A stretch of DNA of 64,000 nt from Ascarosepion bandense (GCA_037127315.1 JBBBDQ010000310.1:5830001-5894000); one strand, 5' to 3'. Positions 11,486 to 22,010 are shown, counted from the stretch's first letter. The notes: generated by a model from the letters alone, not told the origin. Made by a program: numbers and translations.

Positions 11486-11916
11486 CAGATATATTGCTAG
11501 CTTTATGATTGTATGTAAGAATGTTCTTGCAGTGAAGCCGTGCTCTGCATACGTTACGTGCACCACGAAGACCTGTTGTGTAAAATTAAAATTTGATGCC
11601 ATTTTCTAGGCCACTATAAGCATCAGCGACAATAATAAAGCCACTATTTTGTATGTTCCATTTGTTACTTTTAAAGAATCGGAAAGCTTCTTTTCAAAAA
11701 TGACAGATGAAGATCGTAATACTTAACATTATGTGAGTTAAGCCAAGTATCGTAAGTTCACTGTGACACATATCAATAATCCTAATTTACTTAGCAAAAA
11801 TGATTAAATAACCACATGCTGTTATAGGAAAATACTTAAATTCTTTAGACCCAGATTGATATAGATTCTTCTGTACGTTTTCCCTTTTCTTTCACTCTTT
11901 CTTCCTTACTTTCCCC

Positions 11917-11959
<43 letters not shown>

Positions 11960-12597
11960 TCCCCGACGAAGAGTCTCCGATTTTCTTGGTTCTTTTCACG
12001 AAATCAGCAACTTGGTCTAGAGAAAATGTCTTATCAATGGTTCAAAGACTTAATCGAAAAGTATATTGAGATTTCGAGTAAATGCCACTTATATGCTGAG
12101 TAATAAGTTTGTTAAAGATGGCACGAGCAGGAAATATGCCTTGTGAATTGTCCTTGATAACGTCTCAACTCTTATCATTAAACTAATGTTTTCCGGAGGA
12201 AACATTTTTGCAGATCATTTAGAATAATTTAAAAAGATTCTGAACCATCTTTTTTAGTTGAAGATTGCATTAAAAAGTTCGTTTTTTAAAGGGAATTTTC
12301 TTGGAGAGATACTTGATGGATTCCTAAGACAGCCGATTTATTTCTGGTATTTACCAAACAGAGACAAGAGCATCATCATATATTTATATTTCTAAATTTG
12401 GCCAAGGGTTGAGTTCGTTTTGTGCAATTATGTATATTTTTAGACTTTAGGCATTATGCCATTAAAGATGAATGTTTACTTTGTTGTTATAAAAATGAAA
12501 AAATGTTAGATCAATGTTTCTTTCCAGATAATCTGGCATCTGACTGTTCAAAGAACACTGTCCATCCTGTTAGTAAAAAAAGGAATATTATCAACAG
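11483..12597. other. No gene recognised; CTTT tract inside
   Basis: A CTTT tetranucleotide tract lies at about 11917-11960. The 125-codon ORF at 12422-12799 overlaps a mariner relic on the other strand and shows no domain of its own. Confidence 0.45.
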
Positions 12598-13282
12598 CAT
12601 GACATCATCATTACTGCGATACTGGCTTTTCATGTTAGGGAAATCAAATCAGGAGAATAGGGAGGAGGATCAACCGGTTCAAATCCACAGTCACGTAGAG
12701 CAGCCATTGAAAGTAAGAACTTGTGCGTTGGAGATTTGTCCTGACAAAGCAATACTCTTTTTATTTCTTTTTCCTGTGCCTATAGATGACCTTTTGTAAC
12801 TGCCTCATCAATTTGGTGTCGCACTCTCCATTCAAGGTGTGTACATGTTAAAGATAGTCAATAAACCAATTTCCCAATTACAAACCCACAAAAAAACAAA
12901 CAAAAAACTGAGGCCATGAGTTTTCCTGTAGATGAAAAGACTTTGGCCTTCTATAGAGCAGGTGAGAAAGAGTTTTTCCATTGCATGAGTTGCCTTTTTG
13001 TCTTTGTCTCGATTTGATGAATCCGAGACTCATCTTGGGTTAGGAAACGTTCAAGGAAACCAGTTAGATCTGCCTCAAACGATGTCAGATTTTGCCGTGA
13101 TGTGATCAGTCTGTGTGATTTTGATCAGTTGTCAAAAGACATGACAACCACCGAGCAGTAACCTTTGTTATTAAAAGTTGATTGTGCAGGATATTCTGTC
13201 AAGGGATATACTAATAGAATTGGCTGTTTGATTTATAGTCAATCAAGATATGGCAAAAACGGTCAATGTTTTCCATAAGAGA
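12598..13282 (-). pseudogene. mariner-like transposase relic, copy 1
   Basis: Minus-strand fragments follow mariner transposase order. ENIDRFCHILID (~13255) matches the end of the HTH region. RFLTQDESRIHQIETKTKRQ (~13000-13050) then MQWKNSFSPA and KAKVF match the block around the first catalytic Asp. A diverged copy of the C-terminal segment reaches ~12598. Many stops and frameshifts show it is dead. A second copy of the same subfamily is at 60322-61023 (minus). The active enzyme would cut and paste the element at TA sites. Terminal inverted repeats were not found. Confidence 0.65.
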
Positions 13283-13347
13283 CAAATGCTTTAATTTCTT
13301 AGGAAATGTTAGATTGAACGTTTTGTTTCTAACCATTTTTTGCCGTC

Positions 13348-13349
<2 letters not shown>

Positions 13350-13394
<45 letters not shown>
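13350..13394. repeat. AAT microsatellite
   Basis: Uninterrupted trinucleotide tract. Confidence 0.95.
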
Positions 13395-13395
<1 letters not shown>

Positions 13396-14221
13396 ATGTA
13401 TATATATGTGTGTGTTTACTTATGTAGCAATGTTTCATGAGTACATCTTAGGCAAGGAAATTTTGTTTTAATTATTTCTTAGCATTTTGATTTCGTGTAC
13501 AAGTGAATATGTAGTCTAATTTCTAATAAGGCTGGTCGTCAAAAATAAATATTACTTAGTATGGTGTCATATAAGTTGCACGCACAAATAATGTATCTCA
13601 CCCTACAACCATTGCGTAATCTCTGAGATAAATAGTTGCTTTCTTCTGCTATTAGGTTGCAACTATTCTAATTGTGCAATTATAAATTTATTCATCAGAA
13701 TATCTTTTAAGTACTGATGGCATCTTGAATTTATTTCTAATTTAATTTACTATTAACCTAAATTTTAATCTTGCTTATGACATATATATTTTTTCTTTTT
13801 AGATATATTATTTACTTACATTTAGTTTACCTTACTGTTTTTTCTTTTTATTCCTGAGGAAAATTTTTAACGAAAGTTTTTGGATCTTAACTATATTACA
13901 GCCTTGTTTTAGTTGGAATCGGAGAAAAATTTGAAAAAATTAAAAAAAACCCAGGTGAAACGCGTCATTTTTTTCTATATACATTTTTACCTTTTTTAAT
14001 GTAAATGTTTCGACTTCCCCTACCTTTATTTGCCAGTGTTCCCTTCTGTCTGCCAATCTGACACACCTTTTATTTTCTCTTTCTTTCCCTATCAATTTTT
14101 CTTTTAGTCTTTCTTCCTCTCCTTCCTTTTCCTCTTCCTTTCTTTTTCTTTTCGCTAAGCTTACTTCCGTTGTCTTTGCCCACATACTCATACAAATAGT
14201 TGTATCCCACATTTGTTGTCT
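13395..14221. other. No gene recognised
   Basis: AT-rich sequence with a pyrimidine-rich stretch (14040-14155) that gives artefactual Lys/Glu ORFs on the minus strand. Confidence 0.45.
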
Positions 14222-14376
14222 TTTCAATAGTTAACTGATAAAAAGATACTTTGGCAAGCAGGTTTTTTGTCGTAAATTGCTCGATATCAAGATACAGATC
14301 GAGCATTAATATGATCAATATGGGGAGGTTTGTTGCGTTGTCATTTTCAGTTAAATATAAAGCCCTAAGGTGCTTT
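14222..14376. repeat. MITE-like repeat, left part (interrupted by the LTR unit)
   Basis: The GATAAAAAGATACTTTGGCA block with the following AGCAGGTTTTTTGTCGTAAA recurs at 36240-36295 with few changes. Parts of the family also appear at 62187-62245 in the opposite orientation. The family end (GTTAAGTGACAAACCTCTCT) resumes at 17142 on the other side of the LTR unit, so the LTR unit landed inside this older repeat. Confidence 0.55.
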
Positions 14377-14815
14377 TGTAATATAACAATCTCGCCCCAC
14401 CCGAGGAAAGGCTGATGCAAGCGGGGGTGTTTTCCGGTCGTTGAAAGGAACGGATGTTTGTTTGACCTTATTTCCGGCAGTAGCGGAAATGGCTACAAGA
14501 GGCAGACAGAACAGGCGTCTCTGAGAATTACGTGGGCGTGCGTGGGCGAGGCAAAATCCGGAAGTACCGGTTTGGAGATTATAAAAGACCTCGTCGCATG
14601 GATTTCAGGGGCAGAGAGACAGAGGCAGACGAGAGAGCCAGACCAGACCAGACCAGACCAGAGGAGCAACAGATACGACGACACTCCCCCGTCAACCCAT
14701 TAGAGGCGCGCTCTCTCACTCTCTGTTCCCTAGGCTACACGGTTCATCGTCATTAATAAAAATATAACTCATATTTTTATATATATGCGTGTTTGTTGTT
14801 TATCGATATATAACA
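14377..14815 (+). repeat. 5' LTR of the small LTR unit
   Basis: 439 bp. It contains a TATAAAAG box at 14580-14587 and an AATAAA polyadenylation signal at 14755-14760, placed as expected for U3-R-U5. Between them is a tandem ACCAG pentamer with one more unit than in the 3' LTR. Its G+C content is clearly higher than the flanks. Confidence 0.9.
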
Positions 14816-14840
14816 AACATCATTTGGTGCTAGTGACTTG
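14816..14840 (+). promoter_or_regulatory. Candidate primer-binding site region
   Basis: Starting 7-8 nt after the LTR, the sequence TTTGGTGCTAGTGACTTG has the TGGTG start usual for tRNA-primed elements. I cannot match it confidently to one tRNA 3' end. The Gypsy element in this window shows a similar TTTGGTGAC at 53553. Confidence 0.4.
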
Positions 14841-15021
14841 CTGTTTTGAGACAACAAAACAGATTGATACGAGCTGGTTACCACGGCAACGATTGAAAAT
14901 TCAACGGACTTAAAACTACCGGATAGGAGACGAAAATAGTAAACAACCAGACGACAGCGAGGAAGGAAGAAAAGAAAAAAAGAAGACGAAAATATATAGC
15001 AGCCGCGACTATAGACGTCAG

Positions 15022-15032
15022 CCAAGGTAAGT
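15022..15032 (+). promoter_or_regulatory. Candidate splice donor
   Basis: CCAAG|GTAAGTG is a near-perfect metazoan 5' splice site with GT at 15027-15028, at the end of the purine-rich leader. Confidence 0.55.
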
Positions 15033-15529
15033 GACTCATTGATTTGATAGTGTGTGTGTTCTCTGCTCGTGTTTATAATAAGTCCAGTTAGAAAAAAAAA
15101 ATGCATACTTTTGCCATTGAGAAATGCGGATTGTTGGTGTCAAACACATTAAGAAGGGTAGAACGGAGGGGGTGAAAAGACCACATGTAGAGAGTAGCGC
15201 ATAGGTTTGGGGTTGGCGGGGGGAGTGGAGTTGAGATATTTACCTATCTGTAAGTACAAAACATCTGAGTTAATGATTTATTTTTGTTGTTAATATTTTA
15301 CCATATATGTGAAGTGAGTTTACTGGTATGTTGCTTAATTAATCTCACTTTTATTGAGTAAGTGAAATGTAAGATCATGTAAATGAAGTTTCTTCTACTC
15401 TTTAAAGTGGATAGTTGGATTAACTTGTTGATAACAATGTTTTCGTTGGGTTGTACAGTGTTAGGTTTTCTTTTTTTTTGGATTTCTTTTCAATGACTGT
15501 ACACTACAAAATAATTTACATTTCTATGG

Positions 15530-15552
15530 TTGTGAATTATGCTTTTGTGCAG
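15530..15552 (+). promoter_or_regulatory. Candidate splice acceptor
   Basis: GCTTTTGTGCAG ends at 15552. Joined to the donor at 15026 it would remove about 526 bp and place the 15664 ATG in the second exon, 111 nt downstream. The pyrimidine tract is only moderate. Confidence 0.45.
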
Positions 15553-15663
15553 GTTCCCATCAATTCAACATCCTCTGTGAATTTTCATTTATGTGACTTG
15601 GGAAATATCTTTTGAAGATATACTAATTTCTGAAAACTAGTAAATACCTTGGAACAGATAGAT

Positions 15664-16002
15664 ATGGAAAGATTTAGTGAAGGATATGAAGAACTCCCGA
15701 AGAGGTTGACGATAGGAGTCATTGCTGGCGTGGTCGGCGTAATAATAATCCTGGGAATAATAGCCAGGAAGCGGATTTTTAAGTGTAAAAGAAGCAACAG
15801 TGCTTCGGAAAAGGAAATTGAGTTATCCGTTGTGAATAGTACTCCGGGGTCAACGGGTGTTCAACACTCAAATGTCTCTGCGTTAAACAGAGAGACGTCA
15901 ACAAATCAGATATGCTTGGTTTCGAATCCAGAGGAAGTAGTTCAGGGAATGGAAAGCATTGTACAAACTAAGGAACTACGAGTCACGGGTCCATTTTTTT
16001 AG
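15664..16002 (+). CDS. Single-pass membrane protein of 112 residues, cargo of the LTR unit
   Basis: I do not recognise this protein. It starts at the first ATG after an in-frame TGA (15631-15633) and ends with a TAG. Residues 1-14 are mostly acidic (MERFSEGYEELPKR). Residues 15-34 form a clear hydrophobic helix (LTIGVIAGVVGVIIILGIIA) and are followed at once by a basic RKRIFKCKR. The remaining ~70 residues are polar and rich in Ser, Asn and Glu. By the positive-inside rule the short N-terminus would be outside and the long tail in the cytoplasm. There is no N-terminal signal peptide. Two readings fit: the anchor and tail remnant of an envelope-type glycoprotein, expressed from a spliced mRNA as in retroviruses, or a captured host membrane protein. 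The frame is intact between LTRs of about 99% identity, but with so young an insertion that alone is not proof of selection. Confidence 0.6.
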   Translation: MERFSEGYEELPKRLTIGVIAGVVGVIIILGIIARKRIFKCKRSNSASEKEIELSVVNSTPGSTGVQHSNVSALNRETSTNQICLVSNPEEVVQGMESIVQTKELRVTGPFF

Positions 16003-16665
16003 ACTAAATTAATATAGATGAAACCTCTAATCCTCCACAAGTAAATTGCATGCGGATTAACGTTGGAATCAGGGTAATTTTCTTCATTTTCTATTGAACA
16101 TTTCTCGGTCAGACTATGAATGATATGTACGGCAGATAATGGCCATTTTTTCTGTGTTCAAACATAGTATGTTTGAAATTAAATTAAATTAAATGAGGTT
16201 ACATGTGTAACAATAAACTCGAGCAGAGGCACGCATGGTGTTGGTCAAAGGTCATTTACTCGATGTTAGTTTGGAAACTGGGGCGCGGTTACCGCCTATA
16301 ATCACGTGGTTATACATTGGGGTGTCTACGCTTATGGACAGAGTCGAGAAAGAAAATGAACATTTTTAAGAACTTTGCCCAATTCTGTGAAAATGGATAT
16401 TAAAAAAAAAAAGAAAAAAAAAGAGGAGGAAAAAAGAAAGAAAAAAAAAGAACAATGAAACATCGAGCTGGTAGAACAATTTTCGAGATGGATACGAACA
16501 TTGTTGGGTTGCCGATGTAGGCTCCCCTATTTTTTTTTGTTGTTTTGTTTGTTTCGACACATGTTTTATACAATTGTCGGGCTTGTGTGGCATGGGGAGG
16601 AGAGTGAGGGTGTTGCGCTTAAAATGTTCTTAGGTGAACATTTTGGAAAATGGGTGGGCGAGGAA
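16003..16665. other. Non-coding 3' part of the LTR unit with purine tracts
   Basis: No ORF of note. An AAATT tandem repeat lies at ~16177-16198 and a long A/G tract at 16398-16452. The last bases before the 3' LTR, GGGTGGGCGAGGAA (16652-16665), are purine-rich and could serve as the polypurine tract that primes plus-strand synthesis. Confidence 0.5.
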
Positions 16666-17099
16666 TGTAATATAACAATCTCGCCCCACCCGAGGAAAGG
16701 CTGATGCAAGCGGGGGTGTTTTCCGGTCGTTGAAAGGAACGGATGTTTGTTTGACCTTATTTCCGGCAGTAGCGGAAATGGCTACAAGAGGCAGACAGAA
16801 CAGGTGTCTCTGAGAATTACGTGGGCGTGCGTGGGCGAGGCAAAATCCGGAATTACCGGTTTGGAGATTATAAAAGACCTCGGCGCACGGATTTCAGGGG
16901 CAGAGAGACAGAGGCAGACGAGAGAGCCAGACCAGACCAGACCAGAGGAGCAACAGATACGACGACACTCCCCCGTCAACCCATTAGAGGCGCGCTCTCT
17001 CACTCTCTGTTCCCTAGGCTACACGGTTCATCGTCATTAATAAAAATATAACTCATATTTTTATATATATGCGTGTTTGTTGTTTATCGATATATAACA
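16666..17099 (+). repeat. 3' LTR of the small LTR unit
   Basis: 434 bp. It differs from the 5' LTR by four substitutions and one ACCAG unit. The TATA box is at 16869-16876 and AATAAA at 17039-17044. Confidence 0.9.
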
Positions 17100-17170
17100 C
17101 TTTTATGAAAATTCACTTCGAAGTCGGCAAGACTCTTCACAGTTAAGTGACAAACCTCTCTTCATTAATC

Positions 17171-17172
<2 letters not shown>
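17100..17172. repeat. MITE-like repeat, right part
   Basis: This continues the element cut by the LTR unit (14222-14376). GTTAAGTGACAAACCTCTC at 17142-17160 resembles the right terminal repeat at 62161-62187. Confidence 0.5.

Positions 17173-17221
<49 letters not shown>
17173..17221. repeat. AT microsatellite
   Basis: Uninterrupted AT tract. Confidence 0.95.
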
Positions 17222-17222
<1 letters not shown>

Positions 17223-18690
17223 GCGTGAGCGTTTGTCTATTAAAACACTTTTAAAACTTTTAAAACTCTATTTCTATTGTTAAATAATGTAAGATTGATA
17301 GTAGAAGAAAATTGTTTCATACATAGTGTCTCTTTTATAGCGAGGTGCCTTTGATATAGTAATTTAAATAGTATTTTTGTATTTTCAACTCAAACCTTTC
17401 TTATATATATATGTGTATGTGTGTGGGATACAAATATATATATATATATATTTGTATACCACTATATTACAGGATATATTTGTTGTTTTTCTTTTTGCAT
17501 GTGTATTTACACACGCACAAACATACACACATGCACACACTTCTCACACACACATCTGTAAACATCTTCCACGTACATCAGCAATCTTCTGGGTTTCATG
17601 TTTCCCAACATATTATTAAAGTGAACGTTGCCTTATCTATGATATACATTTTTACCAAGCTGACGTATTATTGCAAAAAGCTAATATCAATAACAAAGAA
17701 CAAACCTCATTCACATTTGTCATTCAGCTAGTAGAAAGTTTGTATATTAAATTAACATTTATTTGATGAACAAATCAGCAAACATTCCCCGGCTATCAAA
17801 TACCTCACAAAAGGAATCACAGTAAAAATTGCAGATGCTGTTCCCTAGTAACGGTACTGCATAATAGGGCTAGGATAAAGTTTTATTTTCACACTTAGAT
17901 AGTCTATTCGGAATGTAATTATTTATTACGCCGCTATAAATTATATGTCAACCAATCTGTGCCTAGAATTAGTTGATCATATCTTCTATCAGACATGATT
18001 TGTTATCATTTCTATCAAACAATACTTATCCTCAATTTATCAGGCAGTGCCATCTATTCTTTAATCTTTTCTAAGAAAAATTTACAGCCACATCACAATA
18101 CATAACTCTTTCCTTTGCGGGTAGACTTTACACTAGGCTATTTTGTATTCTGAGGTACGAAGGAGGTTAACTCTGACTAAACTCCGAGATCTATTATCAG
18201 CTAGGCTAAACTATACGATTATATTCTAGATTGGGAGCAGTTGGGCTTCTACACTGGACATCTCTTGGAATTTATTCAGATTAAAATTGATTTTTTAAAC
18301 TTATTTGAAATAAATTTAAAAATACTTAAATTTGAATTTGTCATGATGCCTGTCACTGATGTTTGTCTCTAATATCACGGCTGTTTCAATCTTAGAATGA
18401 ATGGAACAATTATCACATGAAACAGAATGATATATTTTTGTTTGTTGAGCTTTTCAAACATGATTTTTCTCTCGTTTTCCCTCTTTTTTTCTTTTTACGT
18501 TCAATATAGTGGATCAATGCATCCAGAGTGTAATAATTAGCAATTAGCTGAAATTAGATTGGAAATTGTCAATGAATAATCTTCGATCTCCATTCAATCA
18601 CGAAACTTGACAACAGAAGAAAAACAAATATTTAAGTACAATATTTATTTTTTCATCATTAGGGTATAGATGTATTGATTTATTGAAACA
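17222..18690. other. No gene recognised
   Basis: A short palindromic AT tract (GGATACAAATATA with its mirror, 17426-17462) and CA-rich patches (17508-17555) are present, but no coding signal. Confidence 0.5.
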
Positions 18691-18699
18691 CAGGCACAA

Positions 18700-18751
18700 A
18701 TACACACACACACACACGCACACGCACACTCATATATATATATATATATAC
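18700..18751. repeat. CA then TA microsatellite
   Basis: CA/CGCA tract followed by a short TA tract. Confidence 0.9.
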
Positions 18752-18839
18752 AACAGCAAAATACCAGCAGACGTTAGTTTTAAAAAAGTGCTCAATGAAT
18801 AAACAAAACAAAAAATGAAATATGCAGAGCCAACAATAT

Positions 18840-18962
18840 GTTAAAGAACATAATGGTCACAACTTACATACTACTCAGGTTTAAACCATACATGTCTCAT
18901 CTGGTGAGACCTATATGGTTGAAACATCGGTAGCAAGTAAGTGGTGAATATTTTGTTCTTTG

Positions 18963-18964
<2 letters not shown>
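18840..18964. repeat. 125 bp near-perfect palindrome, MITE-like
   Basis: The left half GTTAAAGAACATAATGGTCA...TCTCATCTGG pairs with the right half TGAGACC...TTTTGTTCTTTGAC over its whole length with scattered mismatches and essentially no loop; the centre is near 18902. It directly abuts a CA microsatellite on its right. Confidence 0.85.

Positions 18965-19007
<43 letters not shown>
18965..19007. repeat. CA then TA microsatellite
   Basis: CA tract 18963-18990 and TA tract 18991-19007. Confidence 0.95.
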
Positions 19008-19064
19008 ATCATCTGCATACAAGCCTGTTTCGACGTTCCTCAGTAATGCTAATATATTCCTTTT

Positions 19065-19150
19065 TTATTCAAGCTGGGATCGAAATCCAACTGTTTCATC
19101 ATTAGGCGAATATCTTCCCACAGCTCTATCGGCGTAACGGCAGAGACAGT
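19065..19150 (-). mobile_element. tRNA-like SINE head (tentative)
   Basis: On the minus strand, GGATTTCGATCCCAGC fits a pol III B box and GCCGATAGAGCTGTGGG fits an A box about 45 bp upstream. Cloverleaf pairing is poor, so this is more likely a SINE head or tRNA pseudogene than a tRNA gene. Confidence 0.35.
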
Positions 19151-19689
19151 CAGCTTTAATTGCAGGTTATTTTATAGCAAGTTATTCACAGGATGTAAAC
19201 AAACCCCAGTAACAGAGAGCGTTCAACTTGATACCGACCAAACTGCGTTCAATTAATTAACCAAAGAACGTAGCGTAAAGCCGTAAGGAATCACTGTTTT
19301 TATGAAATCTACCTCTCGCTATAGTGCTGTATCAACTCGCGAGAGCATGATACCAAACTTTTAATTTCTTGACTGAAGAATTTGAAAAAAGGTATGTTCA
19401 ATCTTGAAGTGTTATTTTCTAGATGCTCGACTAATATCATATTATTTTACTTTTGAATTATGTGAAGATTGTTTGAAGAAAAGCTTTCAAATTAACCCGT
19501 ATTTGATCCAAATGAAGAACACATTTGCCATGCCATTTTCATGATTTTTACAGACGGAATAAAGCAAATGCAACAGTAGAACCCATAAAAAAACATACAG
19601 TGATAGATTAGAGAGTGAAACAATATGTAGGAGACGTTATCCCGTTTTACAAAGATGGACTTCATTTTAAAAGGTTAGCCAGAAGAAGA
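19151..19689. other. No gene recognised
   Basis: No repeat partner and no sustained ORF. Confidence 0.45.
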
Positions 19690-20385
19690 CCGCACAAGAT
19701 GATCTTTCTGATGCCCTAAAAGTGATTAGCGATGTCATCCCAACCACTGAAATGAGAAAATGCATTGTGTATTTAAACATTAGCCAAATAATAATCCATT
19801 GCAATAAGAATGTTTAGGAAATGTCAAGGGTTGGAATGTTGGTTCCATATGACCTCTCAGTATCGAGTCATAATCAACGTGTAAACTATACTGCAACATT
19901 GCATTCCTATCAGTTTCAAGGGACTTAGTGGATCGGATCACTGCCAGACATAAGGAGTCAATCATTTATCACAATATTATGTGAACGCATCGGTGGCTTT
20001 TTCGCGACAAAAATCTCAGCATATATTTTTTGGTATGATGAAATATGCAGGGAATTATTTATCACGAGTGCCGAAATATATTGCCTAAAATTAAGGCATT
20101 TAAAAGCAATTTTGAACATAAACGTCCATCTTTAACAAATAAATATAAAAGGAATCACTGTTGATCATATATATGCATGACTAAAGATTCCCTGAATGAC
20201 TAAAAATTCTAAAAAGAACTCGGCATGGAAAAGTACTTCATTTGGATATATTACTCCTTCTGACTATAACCTTTTAATAATTTTGCAAAGAAGCTTGGAT
20301 GGACGTAAAGTAACGTTAAAAGAAGTTGAAAATGAATTAGTTTCATATATAAACATATTTCGAATCGAAACCGGATGAAGTGAAA
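19690..20385 (+). pseudogene. mariner-like transposase relic, second subfamily
   Basis: Plus-strand fragments in order are LVDRITARHKESIIYHNIM (~19925), matching the block around the first catalytic Asp, which is lost; NMQGIIYHE (~20043) and FEHKRPSLTNKYK (~20112), matching the region before the DNARPH motif; and ITPSDYNLLIILQRSLDGRK (from ~20250), matching APSDYHLF with the third catalytic Asp kept (codon ~20262), followed by LKEVENELVSYI. The frame is broken by stops and by an expansion between the second and third blocks. The order and spacing make a mariner C-terminal half likely. The remainder upstream to 19690 is only weakly readable. Confidence 0.7.
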
Positions 20386-20814
20386 AGACACTAGTACATA
20401 GAAAGGGAGTATAAAAAGCCGTTTTCCACTGGTAGATGGTGACAAGCTTCTTTCAGTAAGAACGGTCAGGCACCTCTTTATATCCTTTTCTTTTGCAATG
20501 CAATGCAATGTCGATGTGCACAGCATGACGTTCTCAAGGAGGCGGCCTTTCTCGTCCAGAGTTAGGTCGAGGTTGCTGTTTGAGCCGATAAGATGCAAAA
20601 TGCGAAATCAGCGATAAAGACAGTGCATTACTGAAGATCACCCTTGATACATCGAAAATGTCTATATATATAAATATATAATGATCACCGAATACAAATG
20701 CAAGAGCCACTTAAAGCAGCTAATTACTTACTGTGTGGTGTTCTATGAGCGTAAGTCAAGGCAATAAGTGCAGTTCATGAAGTTCATGTGGGAAAGATAA
20801 CGGTTTACATTAGA
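20386..20814. other. No gene recognised; G+C-richer patch
   Basis: On the minus strand, 20480-20600 is richer in G+C and reads NLDLTLDEKGRLLENVML in one frame. I do not recognise it. Confidence 0.35.
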
Positions 20815-21235
20815 CCTTAGAGTTTGTTCCATGAAGAAACACCCCTTGGAAAAAGAGTGTTCGAGTGGTACTTACTATTTTTAATGCGTAAGAATACGTA
20901 GGAATTTAGGGTGATTCATCCTTATGTATGTTATACGGTGTCCATCACTTGTGAAGGTCAGAATTTGTGGAACCAAGGAATGTAGCTCCCAGAACACTTA
21001 CCGTGGAAACAGCAATAGAGTAGCGAGTGGTATGCGATTTTCTGTCTATGGGAAAGAGTTTTCAGAGTGAAAAACAATTACCAAAATTCTGCGTAGACGG
21101 TGTTGAGCTCTATCAAAAGAAGCAAGTGAGAACTGGGCAGCTCCAACCCAGATATAGCAACAATACTCCATTTTTTGTCCGATCTGATTTTTACAAAATA
21201 TTTGAGGATGTTAGATACTAACTGGCGCGGTGCAA
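20815..21235 (-). pseudogene. LINE RT C-terminal fragment, third family
   Basis: Minus-strand frames read YIWVGAAQFSLASFDRAQHR (~21165), matching the AAPSSLALLDRVQRR block of LINE RT C-termini, and further on TRTLFFQGVFLHGTNSKV (~20835), matching the conserved R-F-x-x-S-F-x-P-R-T-x-x-L-W-N-S-L region. It is frameshifted between these blocks. It differs from the 31.5 kb family in sequence, so it is a separate lineage. Confidence 0.6.
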
Positions 21236-21261
21236 TGAACCGAGCGACCTTCTTGTAAAAG

Positions 21262-21370
21262 AAATTCCGCAGATAGGCAAAAACTTTATTTTATCCGATT
21301 TTTTTCAAGTCAACCTTTAGGTAAGTTCTGTGAAAGGATCATACAGTAACCATAGCAATTGTATTCCAAT
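21262..21370 (+). repeat. ~110 bp dispersed repeat, copy 1
   Basis: This shares ATTCCGCAGATAGG and later CTGTGAAAGGATCA, CAGTAACCATAGCAA and GTATTCCA with 23536-23648 (same orientation). It begins ~27 bp after the LINE fragment at 20815-21235. Confidence 0.7.
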
Positions 21371-21880
21371 GAGTTTCCGAGTGATTGCAACGTAATAGCG
21401 CGGGCATAATTATCTCCCATTCTTCTTTCCTTTTTTTTACTTTTATTTCTGATGTTTTTATGATTGTTTCCTACCAGTCTGCACATTCAGTGATGTTTCA
21501 AATTTCAAAAAAACACCAGCAGTATATTTTTCATATTTTTTGGTGATGGTGAAATTAACCATTTCCATACAATATACACAGAATGACTGTTGGTTGAAAT
21601 TCATAAATATTTTCTTTTAAGACGGTTTTTAAGGAAATAGTCTTCTCTAAAATCAGGCGAGTATTTCTTTGAACACACTTCGTGTATCAACTGCCTTGAT
21701 TTAGTTATTTCGGTGCCAGTATAGTATGTGATCTACATGCATGTTTTTGGTATAGCTTGTGATCTACAAAAATGTTCAAAGTTTTCAATACTCAAGCTTA
21801 ATACTAAGGTGCGGGTCTCACCACTCTCCGTGACAAGTTCAAGTTACAGTTAAAGCCGCCTTCTTTGAAGATACCGCCTG
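21371..21880. other. No gene recognised
   Basis: AT-rich sequence without an ORF or a repeat partner. Confidence 0.45.
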
Positions 21881-22010
21881 TCCACTATAATTACTAATAA
21901 AAAAGATAACATCTACATTTCAAAAACATTCAAAGAAACATGGGACATGCAGAGGGCAGATTATTTGGTGGGAATATGACAAGTTGTGGTTTCAATTAAA
22001 TCTGCCTGTT
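21881..22010 (+). repeat. ~130 bp direct repeat, copy 1
   Basis: CACTATAATTACTAATAA, then ACATTTCAAAAACATT, ACATGCAGAGG and ATATGACAAGT, recur in the same order at 22275-22405. The two copies flank the SINE at 22043-22274. Confidence 0.7.

Larger units (their letters stand above)
14377..17099 (+). mobile_element. Small LTR retroelement-like unit carrying a membrane-protein ORF
   Basis: Two long direct repeats (14377-14815 and 16666-17099) flank 1850 bp. Both begin TGTAATATAACA and end TATATAACA, giving TG...CA termini. The direct repeat CTTT lies on each side (14373-14376 and 17100-17103), a 4 bp target duplication typical of retroviral-type integration, including Ty3/Gypsy. The interior has no gag, protease, RT, RNase H or integrase signal. 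It holds a purine-rich leader, a consensus-like splice donor, an acceptor and one ORF for a single-pass membrane protein. I infer a non-autonomous unit mobilised by another element's enzymes. It could be a deletion derivative of an env-bearing element or a unit that captured a host gene. LTR divergence (4 substitutions and one 5 bp indel over ~434 bp) indicates recent insertion. Confidence 0.85.

Noticed and set aside
12422..12799. 125-codon plus-strand ORF
   Set aside because: Its 3' part is antisense to a mariner relic and its 5' part shows no motif.
16366..16593. Minus-strand ORF with a Phe-rich stretch
   Set aside because: It is antisense to the A/G tract within the LTR unit.
14458..17051. 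Matching ORFs of 60-97 codons at 14458-14756 and 16747-17051
   Set aside because: They lie inside the LTRs, so the similarity reflects LTR identity, not a duplicated gene.
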